DNA of 64,000 nucleotides, taken from NCBI GenBank assembly GCA_947396885.1, contig OX377202.1, positions 107,650,221 through 107,714,220 of the forward strand. The letters run 5' to 3'. Below, in pieces: positions 11,551-22,411 of this stretch; the stretch's first letter is position 1; every line of letters starts with the position of its first letter. Both the position numbers and the translations under genes were made by a program. Origin of the DNA: Heligmosomoides polygyrus polygyrus (lineage: Eukaryota; Nematoda; Chromadorea; Rhabditida; Heligmosomidae). Below the pieces are notes generated by a model, which was given only the letters and a program-made list of their open reading frames with translations, did no database searches and had not been told where the DNA came from.

Positions 11551-12114
11551 AGGATCTATCCTAGTCTGGGGCACATAACTAAAAGGTATTATATGTAACA
11601 AATCCTCTTGAGACTTACCTAGCGGCTCCTACAGAACAACATAGGATCTTAAACAAGAAAAAGTCACAAAGAAAACGACGAGAAATTACATATGTTGCGG
11701 TTGTAAGCCGGCAAAGTTGTGTGCCCTCCTCATCATGTTGGGTCCTGGTTATAACATGTCAGACAGCGGTCAGCACGCGCCATGTGGCTTTAGGCGCCCT
11801 CCTCACCATGTTAGATCCTGGTTATAATATGTCAAGCGGTGGTCAGCACGCGGCATACGGCTTTATGCGCCCTATTCACCATGTTAGATCCTGATTATAA
11901 CATGTCAGGGGGCGGTCAGCACGCGGCATGCCTCCATTCTGTCGCTCTTTGCCGCCGAGACGGTTGAAAACCGCGGCGATTTTTTATTTTTTCTTGTTCG
12001 TTCGTGTTTGGCTTAATTTAGGTGCCAACTCGTTCCCTAGGAGCCGCTCGGTATGTCTCAATTCATTTTGTTACCTAATTTTTAGTTATGTGCCCCCCGG
12101 ACTAGGATAGATCC
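11551..12114. mobile_element. Non-autonomous DNA element, ~34-bp inverted ends, 7-bp flanking duplication
   Basis: The left end GGATCTATCCTAGTC then GGGCACATAACTAAAA matches the inverse of the right end TTTTAGTTATGTGCCCC then GGACTAGGATAGATCC. GAAATGT occurs at 11,544-11,550 and 12,115-12,121, a candidate 7-8 bp target duplication compatible with hAT-type insertion (inference). The interior carries a 73-bp tandem repeat. A diverged relative lies at 13,331-13,759. Confidence 0.7.
11706..11925 (+). repeat. 73-bp tandem repeat, three copies
   Basis: The phrase CACCATGTTAGATCCTG recurs at a 73-bp spacing (anchors 11,735, 11,808 and 11,881), each followed by GGTCAGCACGCGGCAT-like sequence. It is the central domain of the surrounding element. 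Confidence 0.85.
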
Positions 12115-12121
12115 GAAATGT

Positions 12122-13330
12122 GATAACAACTTTGGCTACGAGCTCAACAAGACAACAACATCGATCTGAAGTCAATATGCCAAGGTATTATTGGAAGTCA
12201 ACCTTGGACAACTTATCGATGGATTTGCGATCCAGCGCAAATACAGAAAAAAAACCATTTAACTTCCAAAAAATCTGAGTTGTTAATATAAATCATGGGA
12301 AAAGATAGAAATTCGAAGAAGTAAAGAAATGTGCAGAGTGTTAATTTTTTAATTGTAAATAAATAAATAAATGTTATAAAAGTTATAAAAACGTTCGTTT
12401 CACCACTATCTCCAGATGCAACTTTGTGTTATGCTCCTCCTGTCAAATTTTAAGGGAAAAGGCCTTAAATTCGTTAATCGTTGCCGTTCAATATAAAATT
12501 CTGGTCGGCAAACCAGTTCATAACGGTTTGCTCACCTAGCTTTGATCGCAGTCAACAGATTTTGCGCTGCGATGAGGTACTAAAACTCCTAAAAACCAAG
12601 AAACCTCTTTTGCAAGTCTCGACTTGACCTAACACCTCATCCCAGTTCATACTTAGAGCACATGAAGTGGCGCTAAAGCCGTCGTCAACCTTAAAACTCG
12701 AAGGAACATTTTTTTAAGAAAAAAGCACTCTAAACCCCAAATACCAGCGAAACGTTAGGGAAGTCTATAGCAGCAGCGAATCAATGGAAGACTGACGACT
12801 GTAGAGTGTAACCGAATGACTCATCAGCGAGCTGAAATGCCATACGGACGTGCACTCTCAAACATCACGTGTCTAACTCGATTGTTTTTAAAAGTAATGG
12901 GCGGGGCGCAGTAATTTAAGCGAAAGTCAGCTGATTGCCCAGCTAAGCCGCCCCGCGATGACACATGGCCGATCAGTATGACGACAACGTGGTCTGATGG
13001 GGCGGCGAACACGTAGCCGCCGCGATCGATTCCGATCGTTGGGCGAGTTCTTGCAAGGACGACGGCGGCGGGGCGGATTGATGGGACGGCTAGGCACTTG
13101 GCAGCGGAGGTTTTAGGCTCCACAGGACCTTGGACAGGGACCTCGATCCACCACCCGCCCGCAGCCTCTGGGGAACAAGCGGATTGGTCACCGACTTGAA
13201 GCAAACGAACGAGAGAAGAAAATCAAAGATGTTTCCCCGTAAAGGACGTGGAGAGGGGATTCTGACCCTAGGAAGGTCGACTGATAGCTAAAAATTGATG
13301 GCATTTCAAGGGAAGAAGCTAAGGAGAAAA
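12122..13330. other. No recognised gene; GC-rich patch 12,900-13,190
   Basis: 12,240-12,480 is AT-rich. A GC-rich patch follows, with a 126-codon minus-strand open frame (13,204 to 12,824, no ATG-led domain). I see no motif, signal peptide or family resemblance, so it is left unassigned. Confidence 0.4.
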
Positions 13331-13759
13331 TGGGTCTTTCTTAGTCAGGGGTGCACATAACTAAAAATTACGCAACCAATTGACTTGAGACACATTGACT
13401 TGAGGCTTCTAAACTACAAAACAGAATCCAAAAAACAATCCATAAACAAGACGCAAAAAAATCGCCGCGGTTGTAAAGACGTCTCACAGGGCAAGACGCA
13501 TTCAAACACAACTGACCGCCGCTTGACACGTTCTAACAAAGATCTCCAGGATCTATCTTAGTGAGGGCGGAGCGGGGGAAGGGGGGGGGGGCACAAATAA
13601 CTTTGGCTATCTTCAACCGCGGCGAAACCAAATGTATTTTTTGCGAATTTTGTCAGTTTAGGTCCTATTTCATCCTCTAGAGGCTGCTCCGTGAGCCTCA
13701 AATCAATTTTTTCATAATTTTCAGTTATGTGCACCTCTCCCCGACTAGCATAGATCTGA
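13331..13759. mobile_element. Relative of the 11.55-12.1 kb element, possibly nested
   Basis: The left end TCTTAGTC..GTGCACATAACTAAAA and right end TTATGTGCAC..GACTAGCATAGATCT are inverted and resemble the element at 11,551. A second left-type end (GGATCTATCTTAGTGAGG) appears at 13,550. This suggests one copy inserted into, or recombined with, another. Confidence 0.55.
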
Positions 13760-13891
13760 GAAAATACGTGTGGCTTAAAAGGAAAATACGTCTTAGATGG
13801 ACATTTAGAAAGGAAGGTGAAAGGGGATGGGAGCAGCATGTAGTCTCGCAAATACCCTAAAAACATAAATTATGAAGGATAGTTATGAGAG

Positions 13892-14584
13892 GTGGTGTGA
13901 CAGTGGTGTGACACGAGACTCGTAAGGTTAAATGGAGTCGCTCTACAACAGGTCGACTCCTACGTCTATCTGGGAAGAGAGCTGAACATGGATAGCGACC
14001 TCGCTCCTGAAATCGCCCGCAGGAGACGCGCAGCATGGGCAGCCTTCAGTTCGATTCGCAAAGTCACCGATCAGGTCAAGGATGCCGGCCTCAGGGCCTC
14101 GATATTCAACGCCTCTGTACTGCCTGCGATGTGTTACGCGACGGAAACCTGGCCCGACAACAAGACAATCGCCAGAGCGATGCAAACTACGCATCGTGCA
14201 CTGGAGAGATGTCTTCTGAGGACAAGCCTTCATCAGCAATGGCAAGAAGGCCTACGAAGCTCGGAGCTACGGGAGAAGTCGCAATTAGCAGACCCGCTGC
14301 AGTACATGAAGAAGTCCAAATATCGCTGGGCCGGACACCTGCTTCGGCGAAAGGACGGTAGATGGAGTCTCCGTGTCGCAGAATGGCTCCCGAGAAACCA
14401 TAAGAGACCACTGGGACGACCGCCAACGCGATGGGCAGACTCATTCTCAAGATCCTTCAGAGAGCGGGGTCTGCCTCACTGGATGCAAGCAGCCAGAGAT
14501 CGAGCGGTCTGGAAGAGTTGTGGTCCCCGCTGAGAAGACCTCCAGCCGACAAAAAGACCATCAAAGTATCAAAGTAAGTAAGTA
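13892..14584 (+). mobile_element. 5'-truncated RTE-type non-LTR retrotransposon
   Basis: This is the 3' end of an RTE-like element, ending in the short repeated tail ATCAAAGTATCAAAGTAAGTA. It is flanked by a perfect 9-bp duplication, TTATGAGAG (13,883-13,891 and 14,585-14,593), so the left truncation happened at insertion. The 5' junction repeats GTGGTGTGAC twice. The overlapping part is nearly the same sequence as the longer copy at 42,734-43,786. Confidence 0.85.
13904..14533 (+). pseudogene. RTE reverse transcriptase, C-terminal fragment
   Basis: The frame is open from 13,904 to the stop at 14,531-14,533 and covers only the region C-terminal to the reverse transcriptase palm. Recognisable blocks are SYVYLGRELNM, RRRAAWAAFSSI, LPAMCYATETW, THRALERCLL, YRWAGHLLRR and RPPTRWADSF, the thumb/C-terminal order found in nematode RTE proteins. 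The catalytic FADD block and the whole endonuclease are missing because of 5' truncation. It has no promoter and cannot encode an active enzyme. Unlike the second copy it has no frameshift in this segment, so it is the better guide to the original reading frame. The tail matches the second copy, which indicates one source lineage. Confidence 0.85.
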
Positions 14585-14597
14585 TTATGAGAGACAT

Positions 14598-14764
14598 ACT
14601 CAGGTCAAAGTCGGTTAGTAACCGAGTATGAAAGGGTTAGAAACAGATTTACTGGTCGGTTTGGAACCATGCCGTGTCTCAGACATGAAGTACGGTTTCA
14701 AACCGGGCAGTAAATCCGTTTCAAACCCTTTCATGCTCCGTTACTAACCGACTTTTGTCTGAGT
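14598..14764. mobile_element. MITE, ~65-bp arms
   Basis: The left arm ACTCAGGTCAAAGTCGGTTA and following bases pair with the right arm ending TAACCGACTTTTGTCTGAGT. The inner pair is AGATTTACTG...CAGTAAATCC. It lies immediately right of the RTE insertion. Confidence 0.75.
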
Positions 14765-15731
14765 GGGCTGACGGATCGTGTTAATACCAGCGAAGAATCA
14801 TCTCGTACTTTTCTGCCTTCCACTGGAATTACAGATCAGGAAGGGACTCCTGCGTATGTCTGAACGGCGAAAGTGAATACCGCTGTGAGAAGCTCCTCCC
14901 TTCAAATGGTAGAAAAAATTGTTTTATCTTTGCAAAGTCCTTGATCCTACAGTTAGCGGCTTCGATAGCTCGCCCAGGAATCATACGGGCTCACAATGCA
15001 ACATCTCCCAAGCATCGAATATGCAGAAAAGAGGCAAAAATACTGCAAGGTGAAGGATCGAACACCCGACCTCGCGCCCATGAAGCAGTATTTTGCCTTT
15101 TTTGCATAATTGATGTTTGAAAGGTGTTGCCTTGTGCGCCTGTATGATTTCAAGGTGAACTATCAGAGCCCCTAATTCAGCAGGTTTAAGGACCTTACAA
15201 AAATCAAACATATCTTTCTACTATCTGAAGGGTGAAGATACTCGCAGCGGTGTTCATTTTCGCTGTTCAGACATTCGACTGAGTCCATTTCCTGGTTAGA
15301 ATAAACGCAAACCATTATTTCAGTCAAAAGGTTTGGAATTTTGTGTCGATTCAAACATTGCAACCATTTTTTTCTTGAGACACAGTGTAATGTCTCAAGA
15401 AAAATCACTGTACTGCATTACTACAGTGTGTCAATACGATTTTCAATAACACAAAGAATTACTCTGATTTCCTCAAATCGTGTTCAAATGGATTTCAGGT
15501 AGTTCTATATTTATTTAAATGCACTCGAGGGTGCACTACAACGCCGAAGAAACAGTCAAACAAACAAAACAACCGCCATAAATGAACACTAGAAAGAACG
15601 TCCAATTTCATTCACATTAGAAACGTACCTCCTTTAGTAATAATCATGATTTTATTATATTGCCCTGAAAAGCGTTCAGTCTAGCTTCTAAAGCGTTCGG
15701 GATAAAACGAAGAAAAAAAAAACCGCCTAGC
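14765..15731. other. Unassigned; SINE-D-like remnant and a small palindrome
   Basis: 14,840-15,100 resembles the outer part of the 8.1-9.7 kb foldback (GTATGTCTGAA, CAAAAATACTGCAA, GGATCGAACACCCGACCT), so it is probably a diverged minus-strand relative. TTCTTGAGACA and its inverse form a short palindrome at 15,373-15,402. Nothing coding was recognised. Confidence 0.45.
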
Positions 15732-15734
15732 TTA

Positions 15735-15873
15735 GGACCTACGACTAGAGCGACGGCAGAGGCAGGAGCGTCAGGGCGAAGGATATGTACCGAACAGTGC
15801 CGGGCCGTTGCTTGGGAAAAATCGATAGATATGCTCTGCTTTGTCGCTACCATTGCGGAGTATGAACAGGCTC
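15735..15873. mobile_element. PIF/Harbinger-like MITE
   Basis: The right end GGAGTATGAACAGGCTC is typical of the family and TTA flanks both sides (15,732-15,734 and 15,874-15,876). The internal block GAAGGATATGTACCGAACAGTGC recurs at 49,918 in the related copy. Confidence 0.65.
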
Positions 15874-15879
15874 TTAAAA

Positions 15880-17280
15880 GGAAGAAGGCATTATTATCTC
15901 GGATCATGAAATTAAGGAGAGAGGAGTTCAGAAGCTAGAAAAGGGCACGCAGGTGCAGAGGTTGGAGTTGGTTCCGTGACTGGAACTACACCACAAAACA
16001 CTTTCAGAAATGAGGAACTCCACTGCTGCTAACTGCAAATCTGAGACTTCGGGCGCAAAGTCTCAGATTTTTTTCGCAGTCCGAGTTTTTTTTTGGGGGG
16101 GGGGGGAGGAGAGGGTGGACCCTTACGACGATAAAAATTTCTTACTTTTTTCATACTAGAACTCACTATTCTAGCCCTATCCTATTGTGGAGGTGGGCCT
16201 CAGCTAGGAAGGCGAAGTATTCGATCCTACAGCAGCTGTATATTGAAAATTTCCAACCCTACAAGATGATGCACCCCTTCCCCATTCCCGTAATGCTTCT
16301 GACTTTGAAATCATCTAGAGCCCATAGAGGAGTTTTCTTCGTCAAGAAAGAAAAAATCGTTGAAATGCTGTTTCAAAAAAAGCTGTTTCTCACCGAACAC
16401 CCAAAAATATGGGTGCAAACATAGTCGAGGAGAGGGTCCATCTGATATCACTCTTGAAATTCAATAAACGCCTTCGCGTGTGTGCCACGTCATGTCTGTA
16501 AGTGTCTCCAGAGCGGAAGAGTGCGCGTCAACTGCTTGACTACAGCGATAGACAGAGTTGTTCAGACCTGTTCAAGGTTTTGCCTCATTCCATCATATTA
16601 GGACTGCCGTATCGGCGCCCAATTGAACAGTTATCAGAACTGGAGGACATAAGGTTTGCATGGTTGTATTTGATATTGCACTATTGCACGTACCATAAGT
16701 TTTCTGCGAATATAAGGTGTAATACCCCACCAGACTTCCACATAAATTTGTTTAAAACATTTCAAAATGAAATCGTTAGGCACGGATACATTGTGGGTGG
16801 ATGCAAATGCGCACGATTTTGGGGGCGGGAACAACGGCTGTGGCTGCCATTGTGGGACAAGTTGTCGCGTTGCCTCGCGCCCTCCGCGCCACCATGCTCT
16901 CCTCGCTGTCTGACACACTCTATCACCGCCAACATATATAACCATGCCACTCTAGTCGACAGGCCCCTATTTCACATGCGTGCTCTCTCAAAACGGCGAT
17001 TGAATGGTAACAAATGACTGAGACAAGCCTCGATCCTCTTGACTCAATCAGAAAACGCGCTGGAATCACGTAAGCATCGCCGCGACCGCTCGTCCCCAGC
17101 GCTGGAGACCCCGCCCCCAAAATCGTGCGCATTCGTGCGCACCCATACATTGTCATTGCTAAGACCCCTAGAACCAAATCGGAATAGATGTATAGCATAG
17201 GAAACGCGTTGGAACTGGAGTACACTTGTTCGACGCGCCGCACATGTGGGTGCGTCAGCGTCCACATGGGCATTCATTCG
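15880..17280. other. No recognised gene
   Basis: A + strand open frame runs from 16,502 to 17,017 (171 codons, TTG first). I see no conserved domain, and frames of 60-100 codons overlap it on the minus strand. The 16,800-16,930 part is GC-rich. I treat it as chance. A run of 13 G lies near 16,095. Confidence 0.4.
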
Positions 17281-17289
17281 ATCGATGCG

Positions 17290-17500
17290 CATCGGTCTCC
17301 CGTATGTCCGCAGTGGCGCTACTGGTAGATGGATCGTGGTGCAGTGGATGGTGGCGTTGCTTCATGCGAGGGAGGTCAGGGGTTCAGTTCTTCTGCATCG
17401 AGCTATTTTTGCATTTCAACTGACTGATTGCGATTCTTGTGTTTTGTGCGGATTTTCCAGCTGTATGCGCTTCTGCGGAAGCCAGGTGCGCATCCGTTGG
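17290..17500 (+). mobile_element. SINE-D copy (+)
   Basis: A-box-like GTGGTGCAGTGGATGG (17,337) and B-box-like GGGGTTCAGTTCTTC (17,381) precede TATTTTTGCATTTCAACTGA, as in the copy at 8,540. The sequence downstream continues like the 8.6-8.7 kb copy (TTCCAGCTGTAT against TTTCAGCCGTAT). Confidence 0.6.
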
Positions 17501-17699
17501 ACCACTTCAAGTTTCCCATTTAAAATTTATTCCGATCTGGTTTTCGTGGCCAAAGATCCACTGCGGAAATCCGCTCATATAGAGGATGCTGCGGCTCTAA
17601 TAAAGCTGCTGCTAGTTATAAAAAAGATACGAAGTTACTTCCCTACCTATACTGGCCTTAAAGTCCCAATGTCATATCGTTCTAGAAGTAGCTTCGTCT

Positions 17700-18430
17700 G
17701 ATTAATCGATGAAATAACGACAAAAATAGCAAGGCATCACTTAGATGAGCGATTTAGACCGTAAGGAGTCCCTGTGTATCGTTCTCCTAGGTTCTTTCGA
17801 GGTTAAAACCATCGTGGCCACTTTTCTCACTGGAAACTAAGCTGTGTAACAGAATGCCCGATAACAACTAATTATCGAATAAGTAAAGAAATAAAGGAAA
17901 ACACAGGAGAAAACCCGATTAGCGTTACTCACCACCCGGTTTCTAACCGGAATCAGCGGCAAATCACCTGCAGTCGTTCAGATAACCAGCACTCACGGTC
18001 GGATAGTGTACTGGGAGCAGCAAAGAACACAAAGCACGAGAAAACCACGTCCGCCGATCACGAGACTTCCCAACAACCCGGAGCGAGGAGCGAATTAGCT
18101 GTTCGCCGTCACCGCCGTGTTTTTCCTCCGTCACACGCCACACACCGCATCCAACGCCTAATTGAGTGCACGCGCGCTGAGAAAATGAAATTGCTCGACA
18201 TTTCTGAGAGGTTCTCTTGTTTCATGGGAGGTCTCGTGGGGCTTATCGTAGCCTGCATGAAGATAGCCCCTTTGGTACAAAACAAGCATACAATCACGAC
18301 ACACGCAACAATACCCACGGACGTGTACGAGTTGTCGGCATGAGAACTCGTCCAAATCAGGTAAGCGTTGCGGGACCGCGCTGAGCTCAACACTTAGGAT
18401 GTGATGTAATATCCAAGGCCAGACAAGAGA
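17700..18430. other. Unassigned; one small candidate ORF
   Basis: Apart from the candidate at 18,185-18,343, I recognise nothing. CCAAATCAG followed by GTAAGC at 18,353-18,366 is a good + strand 5' splice-site match, and an overlapping minus-strand frame (18,393 to 18,109) also has a hydrophobic run. The evidence is therefore split between strands. Confidence 0.35.
18185..18343 (+). CDS. Candidate small membrane protein or exon, unrecognised
   Basis: An ATG-led frame of 52 codons ends in TGA at 18,341-18,343. Residues about 10-31 (SCFMGGLVGLIVACMKIAPLV) form a hydrophobic segment long enough to span a membrane, followed by a polar tail rich in threonine. A 5' splice-site match (CAG/GTAAGC) lies 19 bp after the stop, so this could be part of a spliced 5' exon in another frame. 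I recognise no family. An equally long antisense frame weakens the case. Length, position between repeats and lack of introns with clear boundaries all mean it may be chance. Confidence 0.15.
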   Translation: MKLLDISERFSCFMGGLVGLIVACMKIAPLVQNKHTITTHATIPTDVYELSA

Positions 18431-20340
18431 AACTCAGTGCTAATATCAGCATTTACGGCGGTCTGCTTAACGGCGAGCGACATTAGGCGACACAAGGCGA
18501 CGTTCAGCGATAACCTATAGTCTACAGCGCTACTAAACTAACGCGTAGGATATTGAGAACGATCGAGCAGGCGCGACTAGGGAGCGGTGAGCACAACTGA
18601 GGGCTATAGGGCCTATCTGTAGATGTCAAGCGACATCAGGCGATAAATGGTGACAGCGAGCGACATCCGGCGACATGCAGTGGAAACACTCGGAAGCTAT
18701 CATGCCTCAAGGAGGGTGACAATATATGAGACTATGAAAACGTGGCGCAGCGTTAACAATTAGCAAACGACATGAAAAGTGACAGCAACCGATATCAGAC
18801 GACAGCTGGTGATATATAGGGCCTGTTTATACTCCGCTAAAGGAGCGATGGAGCGACAGGGAAAGCATACGTATCGATTTTTCCCAGGTGATTTCTCAGC
18901 ACTAATCGATACGTATGCCATGTCCTGTCGCTCCAGTGGCGGAGTATGAATGGGCCTTCAGGTTGTTCATACTCCGCCACTGGAGCGGAGGACAGGTAGG
19001 CCTTCAGGAGCCTTCAGGCCTTCCTACAGGCGTCGGAAACGAAGGAACGCCACAAATCTTGCGTTCAAGGGTCTAAAGGGATCCTGAATGTTCTATAACC
19101 TCTCAGAACCGTAAGTTAATGACCAGTGCAGGTCGCAAGATGTATTCAAGCGGCAATCGGCGATAATTGGCGACGACAGTTAACAGAGCGACTGTCAGCG
19201 ACATCTATAGGCGACACCGAGCGACATGTGGTGTGCTGCGCTAGACCTTACTGGGTAACACTGAGCATAACGGAGGGCTGTAAAGCATATCTGTTGACGT
19301 TGATCGACACTAGGCGACAATCCAGACGCTCGTTTCACGACGCCTGTAACACTACTGAACCCCAACACACGTGACACGTCTGTGACATCAGGCGACATGG
19401 AGCGACGAGTAGCAGAAACATTCAGACGCTATCATGACTCAATGCGGGGGACAATATATGAGACTAGGCAAACGGATGGTAGCAAGAATGGGAAGGCGTC
19501 AGTAGGCGATATCGGGCGACATCTCCAGGGAGTTCCCACGAACTAACGCCACAAATCATATGCTCAGGTGTCTAAAGGGACCACGCTTTTCCTAAACCCT
19601 CTTAAAACCGTAAGTTAATGGCCAGTGGAAGTCAGGTATTCAAGCGACAATAAGCGATCGTTGGCGATGACAGTTACCAGAGCGACTGTCGGCGGAGCGA
19701 TATATGTAGGCGACACCGGGCGACATTGAGCGACAACAGGCGGCCTGCTGCGTTATGAAACGAATGCGTAGAATATTGAAAACGACCGAGCGGACGTGAC
19801 TAGGTAGCGCTGGGCGAAACAGAGGCTATAAAGACATCCGCTGACGTCGAGCGATATTAGGCGACAAAGGGCGACACTGGGCGATAACAAGTGAAAAGAA
19901 TCATTACTGGGTAGCACTGACTGCAACAGAGGGCTATAAAGCTTAACGCTGATGTTGACATTAGACGACAAATGCTCGTGTCACGACGCATGTAACACTA
20001 CTGAATACTAACCCATGTGACACTGCCGTGACATCAGGCGACAAGGGGCGACAGTGAGCGAGAGAATATGGTTTGCTGCGCTATTAAGCTAAGGTGTAGG
20101 ATATTGAATACGACCGAGCGGACCTGATCAGGTAGCGTTGAGTGCAAAATTGACTATAAAGATATCTGGTAACGTAGAGCGACAAGGCGCGACAAAGGGC
20201 GACACTGGGCGATAACAAGTGGAAACAATCAGGAGCTATGTCATGGGCGTCACTCAAGTCAAGTTGCATTGTATGAGACCAGACTACGTGGAAATGACGT
20301 CGGGAACGTTGCAAACGACAGTATGACGAGACAGTACAAT
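18430..20340 (+). repeat. Degenerate GCGACA-motif array with higher-order repeat
   Basis: RGCGACA and GGCGATA words recur every 10-25 bp, for example ATCAGGCGACA, AGAGCGACA and GGGCGACACTGGGCGATAA. On top of this, longer blocks recur in order. GTAGGATATTGA then ACGA(C/T)CGAGC...GCGCGACTAGG and ...GGGCTATA...CTG appear at about 18,545, 19,768 and 20,096, with a partial at 19,232. CAATATATGAGACTA appears at 18,719 and 19,450. CGTAAGTTAATG.CCAGTG appears at 19,109 and 19,609. It is therefore a decayed higher-order tandem array. A MITE sits inside at 18,819-18,956. Confidence 0.75.
18819..18956. mobile_element. Harbinger-like MITE inside the GCGACA array
   Basis: The ends GGGCCTGTTTATACTCCGC and GGAGTATGAATGGGCC are inverted. 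The inner arms ATACGTATCGATTTTTCCCA / ATCGATACGTATGCC pair. The 3-bp duplication is not clean here. A second end-like fragment (GTTCATACTCCGCCACTGG) follows at 18,964. Confidence 0.65.
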
Positions 20341-20388
20341 AGCGCAGAACAGGGTGCGGCCACCAGATGGCGATAACGAGAGTCGTCG

Positions 20389-20870
20389 TCAGATTGACGG
20401 ATTATAAGCCACATTTTCGATCGCTCGGCATCTAGCTAGCTGGGAGCGCGTACACCAGCCCGATGGTGGGATCTGAACGGGGCGGCGAGTGGCGGCGGAA
20501 CCGACGGACGAGGATGCGGGTGAGTTTTTGGGTTGAACGGTTACGCGTGCGTATGTGCAAGGCGATGCTGACTCAGACAGCCGGCACCCACCTTTACGCC
20601 CTGCCGCCGCCGCCGGTCCCGTCCCCGAATGGCGGGCGGCGACGGGGTGGAACCCCCTCCGTCGTCGGGTCCCAAACACGAACAGCGCGCTCAGTCAGGC
20701 GGTCGTCGGTCATACTAGAGAACGGGGGACCTTCAGGAAGGGGGCAGATGTACTACGGGAGCCACCTCGGCAGGCGACTGCGGGGTGTTTGTCTCCTGAA
20801 TGGACGACGAGGGGCGGACGTGGTGGGTGCAAAACATTTCCGCGTTGAACCCAAGGGCAAGTAAACATGA
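20389..20870. other. GC-rich island, unassigned
   Basis: This stretch is far richer in G+C and CpG than its surroundings, with GCCGCCGCCGCCGG at about 20,603. Arginine- and proline-rich open frames of 96-133 codons occur on both strands. That pattern is expected of GC-rich DNA and gives no functional assignment. A promoter/first-exon island is possible but unsupported. Confidence 0.4.
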
Positions 20871-20942
20871 CGACGTCGGGAAAACATGAAGCCTGTGGGG
20901 TCCTTACGCAATAACAGCACGCCCACGAACGTCCCCGTGGGT

Positions 20943-21232
20943 GCGGAGACGAGAGAACGCTGTCGAAGTGGAGAATTCCTCTAAAAATGCCCTTACAGCG
21001 ATCTGTCCCTTCCTAATGAAAAACCGGAACCTCTACGGTTTCCTATTTGGGAGGGACCGCTACGAATGTGTGCAATGTGGCGTGAAATTGTTGGCGCCAC
21101 GCAATACTGCACACTTTCAGGGGCTCTGGAATTTTCAAAGCCACAGAAAATATATACAGAAACAAATGCACAAATAGACAAATAAAAATGACGAAAACTC
21201 ATCTAATCACGGAGGCGAGAAGGTTTCGGACA
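20943..21232. repeat. Direct repeat pair, copy 1
   Basis: About 290 bp aligns in the same orientation with 21,833-22,130. Shared blocks are GAGAGAACGCTGTCGA, TTCCTAATGAAAAAC, TTTCCTATTTGGGAGG, CACGCAATA and ACTCATCTAATCA. The copies are clearly diverged, with indels. Open frames through both are in register in the middle part, but the minus strand is open too, so coding is not supported. Confidence 0.75.
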
Positions 21233-21539
21233 CTGCTAGCACTATCCTGACGAACACATTCTCGAATACTTACCGTATCGTTTAGGCGCTCGTTGGCGAT
21301 GGAGCGCGAAATCCTTCATTCCTAGCATACACACGTGAACCTCTCGTCGCTCAGGAAATGCGGATCTGGTTGCGGATCTGCTAACCAGGCAAGGGAAGGG
21401 ACTCCAGGATGTGGTGCATCCAAACTGCTCGTGGAAAACAGCTCTGGTTGCTCAGGGGAGACCGCAGAAATGCGTACGGCTAGATAAATGCGCGAAAAAA
21501 TGCCTCAAACTGCGTACGCGTCAAAGCCCCTCAAATTCT

Positions 21540-21645
21540 AAGTAGTCAACTGAAACGCAAGTATGCCACAACGCTGGAGAACCGAACCCCCACCTCCCTC
21601 GCATGAAGCGCCGCTACTATCCACTGCACCATGATCTGTTGTCGA
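21540..21645 (-). mobile_element. SINE-D copy (-)
   Basis: Reverse-complement B-box GGAGAACCGAACCCCC (21,572) and A-box region CTATCCACTGCACCATG (21,618) are preceded by AGTCAACTGAAACGCAAGTATG, the family's 3' block in inverted order. Confidence 0.6.
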
Positions 21646-21832
21646 GAGGGCGCATAAGAGATCATCGATAAAATGTCAACGTAGCCACCGACGCGCGATC
21701 TCTAAGCTAGGAGGGCGCAGACAATTTTCTATCACAGTTTCCGCGCTCCATCGCTAACCGAAATACGGTAACCGTCCGGAGATGTAATCGATACATCGGG
21801 CACTAGTAGTTGACCTACAGTGAGAGGCGTGG

Positions 21833-22130
21833 CGGACTATGTGAAGAGGAGAGAACGCTGTCGAGGTGAAGAATTGCTCTCAAAAGATGTCCTCGCAGCG
21901 TTTCGCCACTTCCTAATGAAAAACTGGAACCTCCGCGCTTTCCTATTTGGGAGGTACCACTACGAATGTCTGCAATATCGGGTGGGACTGCTTTCACCAC
22001 GCAATATCACACACCATCAGCCCACTCAGCATTTTAATGCCCTAAACATATAAGCGGGAACAATTGAACAAATAGACAAATGGAAACGAAGAAAACACTC
22101 ATCTAATCAGCGAGGTGAAAGCACTTCGGG
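21833..22130. repeat. Direct repeat pair, copy 2
   Basis: Second copy of the ~290-bp repeat at 20,943, about 600 bp downstream. MITE-C-like end sequence (GTCGTTAATGTGGCCTACAG) follows at 22,137, and a degenerate inverse (GTAGTTGACCTACAGTG) precedes it at 21,807. The copy may therefore lie inside an eroded MITE-C. Confidence 0.65.
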
Positions 22131-22411
22131 TAGTAGTCGTTAATGTGGCCTACAGTGGGAAGCAAGAACATACCAGCAAGAACATATGGAGAGAAGAAGC
22201 CAAAAAGAAAGCGCTGATGATGTGAGTTGGTCAGTATAAGCCGCACACCTTCCTTCACGACTGAAGTGCTACGGGATCCTAGCTGTGGTGGGAAGAAGGA
22301 CTGAGAGAAGAAGACTCCGAAGAGAAATCCAAAAGAAAAGAATACTGTAAGAACGTGGGAACCGATCGTTCCTTTCAAGACACTGCACCCCATCTCCTTA
22401 GTAAAGCGTCG

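Noticed and set aside
12824..13204. 126-codon minus frame
   Set aside because: It lies in a GC-rich patch without motif, splice context or family resemblance.
5672..16100. Homopolymer C and G runs (5,672; 6,284; 6,816; 13,580; 16,095)
   Set aside because: They may be true or sequencing artefacts, and they carry no further signal.
16502..17017. 171-codon + frame
   Set aside because: Starts with TTG, has no recognisable domain, and frames of similar length overlap it on the other strand.
20943..22053. Conserved protein encoded by the direct repeat pair
   Set aside because: Both strands are open and indels shift the frame between copies, so coding constraint is not supported.
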